Source: Flavobacteriaceae bacterium (lineage in GTDB: Bacteria > Bacteroidota > Bacteroidia > Flavobacteriales > Flavobacteriaceae). Taken from it: a stretch of DNA of 50,752 bases. This document shows, piece by piece, positions 50,717-50,752 of this stretch. Numbering within the stretch: the first letter of the stretch is position 1; every line of letters begins with the position of its first letter. The translations under genes were made by a program, and so were the position numbers. Where the stretch lies: positions 1-50,752 of the forward strand of contig JANQMD010000023.1 of assembly GCA_028280265.1 (NCBI GenBank). The letters are read 5' to 3'. A model generated the notes under the pieces. The model searched no databases. It saw only the letters and a list, made by a program, of their open reading frames with translations, and was not told the DNA's origin.

Positions 50717-50752
50717 CTATTTTATTCCAGAACTATTTTCTTTTGAATTGTC
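50717..50752 (-). other. Possible end of a truncated minus-strand gene
   Basis: Reading in from the right edge, two minus-strand frames close here, one at a TAG (50717-50719, ending SKENSSGIK) and one at a TAA nearby (ending KKIVLE). One may be the 3' end of a gene beyond the window, placing the microprotein second in an operon. Too short to identify. Confidence 0.25.

Overview
This window is a stretch of chromosome from a member of the Bacteroidota, most likely a marine Flavobacteriaceae (Tenacibaculum/Polaribacter-like; genus not resolvable from this alone). The reasons are: AT-rich DNA; a primary sigma factor without region 1.1; many upstream boxes of the Bacteroidota type TAnnTTTG instead of TATAAT; few Shine-Dalgarno sites; type IX secretion (T9SS) markers (PorG/DUF6089, a PorP/SprF-like protein, a protein with a C-terminal sorting domain); and a gene order (CBS protein - nadK - porG - uppS - bamA - skp - skp - murI) that I know from flavobacteria. 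There is no prophage, CRISPR array, rRNA operon or intact insertion sequence.

Layout. 1-736: gene-poor DNA with a repeat, an 80-bp element that recurs inverted near 45.4 kb, an orphan terminator and a perfect palindrome. 737-4572: rpoD, rpe, a BASS transporter and an exonuclease/GIY-YIG fusion. 4745-7180 (minus): an MtfA-type peptidase, tRNA-Arg overlapped by a GIY-YIG ORF, a YqeY protein and a retropepsin-like protease. 7291-12650: TatD, an alkyltransferase whose gene carries an in-frame copy of a dispersed repeat, a large SprA-like outer-membrane protein and a small barrel. 12769-15012 (minus): a PmtA-like methyltransferase, a coupled 34-residue ORF and glycyl-tRNA synthetase. 15057-18269: ComF, an Ig-like lipoprotein and an outer-membrane protein. 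18301-22792: cystathionine gamma-lyase/synthase, DinB, ArsC-like, DUF3089, DUF6165 and a Glu-rich protein.

22892-31305: thymidine kinase, alanine racemase, MscL, an aromatic amino acid hydroxylase with unusual extra segments and a giant T9SS cargo. 31311-32981 (minus): an esterase and PdxJ, with repeats between them. 33042-40928 is the envelope-assembly cluster: isoprenoid carrier lipid synthesis (UppS), outer-membrane protein insertion (BamA), two Skp chaperones, peptidoglycan precursor synthesis (MurI), NAD kinase and the T9SS component PorG. It ends against a convergent PorP/SprF-like gene. 42098-47534 (minus): TrxB, DsbD, ribosomal protein S20, tRNA-Glu and prolyl-tRNA synthetase. 47708-50112: a lipoprotein with a Trp/Gly/Asn-rich core and an Arg/Ser tail, then an OmpP1/FadL-like porin. 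The right edge holds an overlooked 54-residue exported microprotein.

Most of the window is ordinary core genome. The least explained items are the microprotein at 50527-50691, the 34-residue ORF at 14345-14449, the two-copy intergenic element, the repeat inside the alkyltransferase gene and the GIY-YIG ORF that ends inside a tRNA gene.
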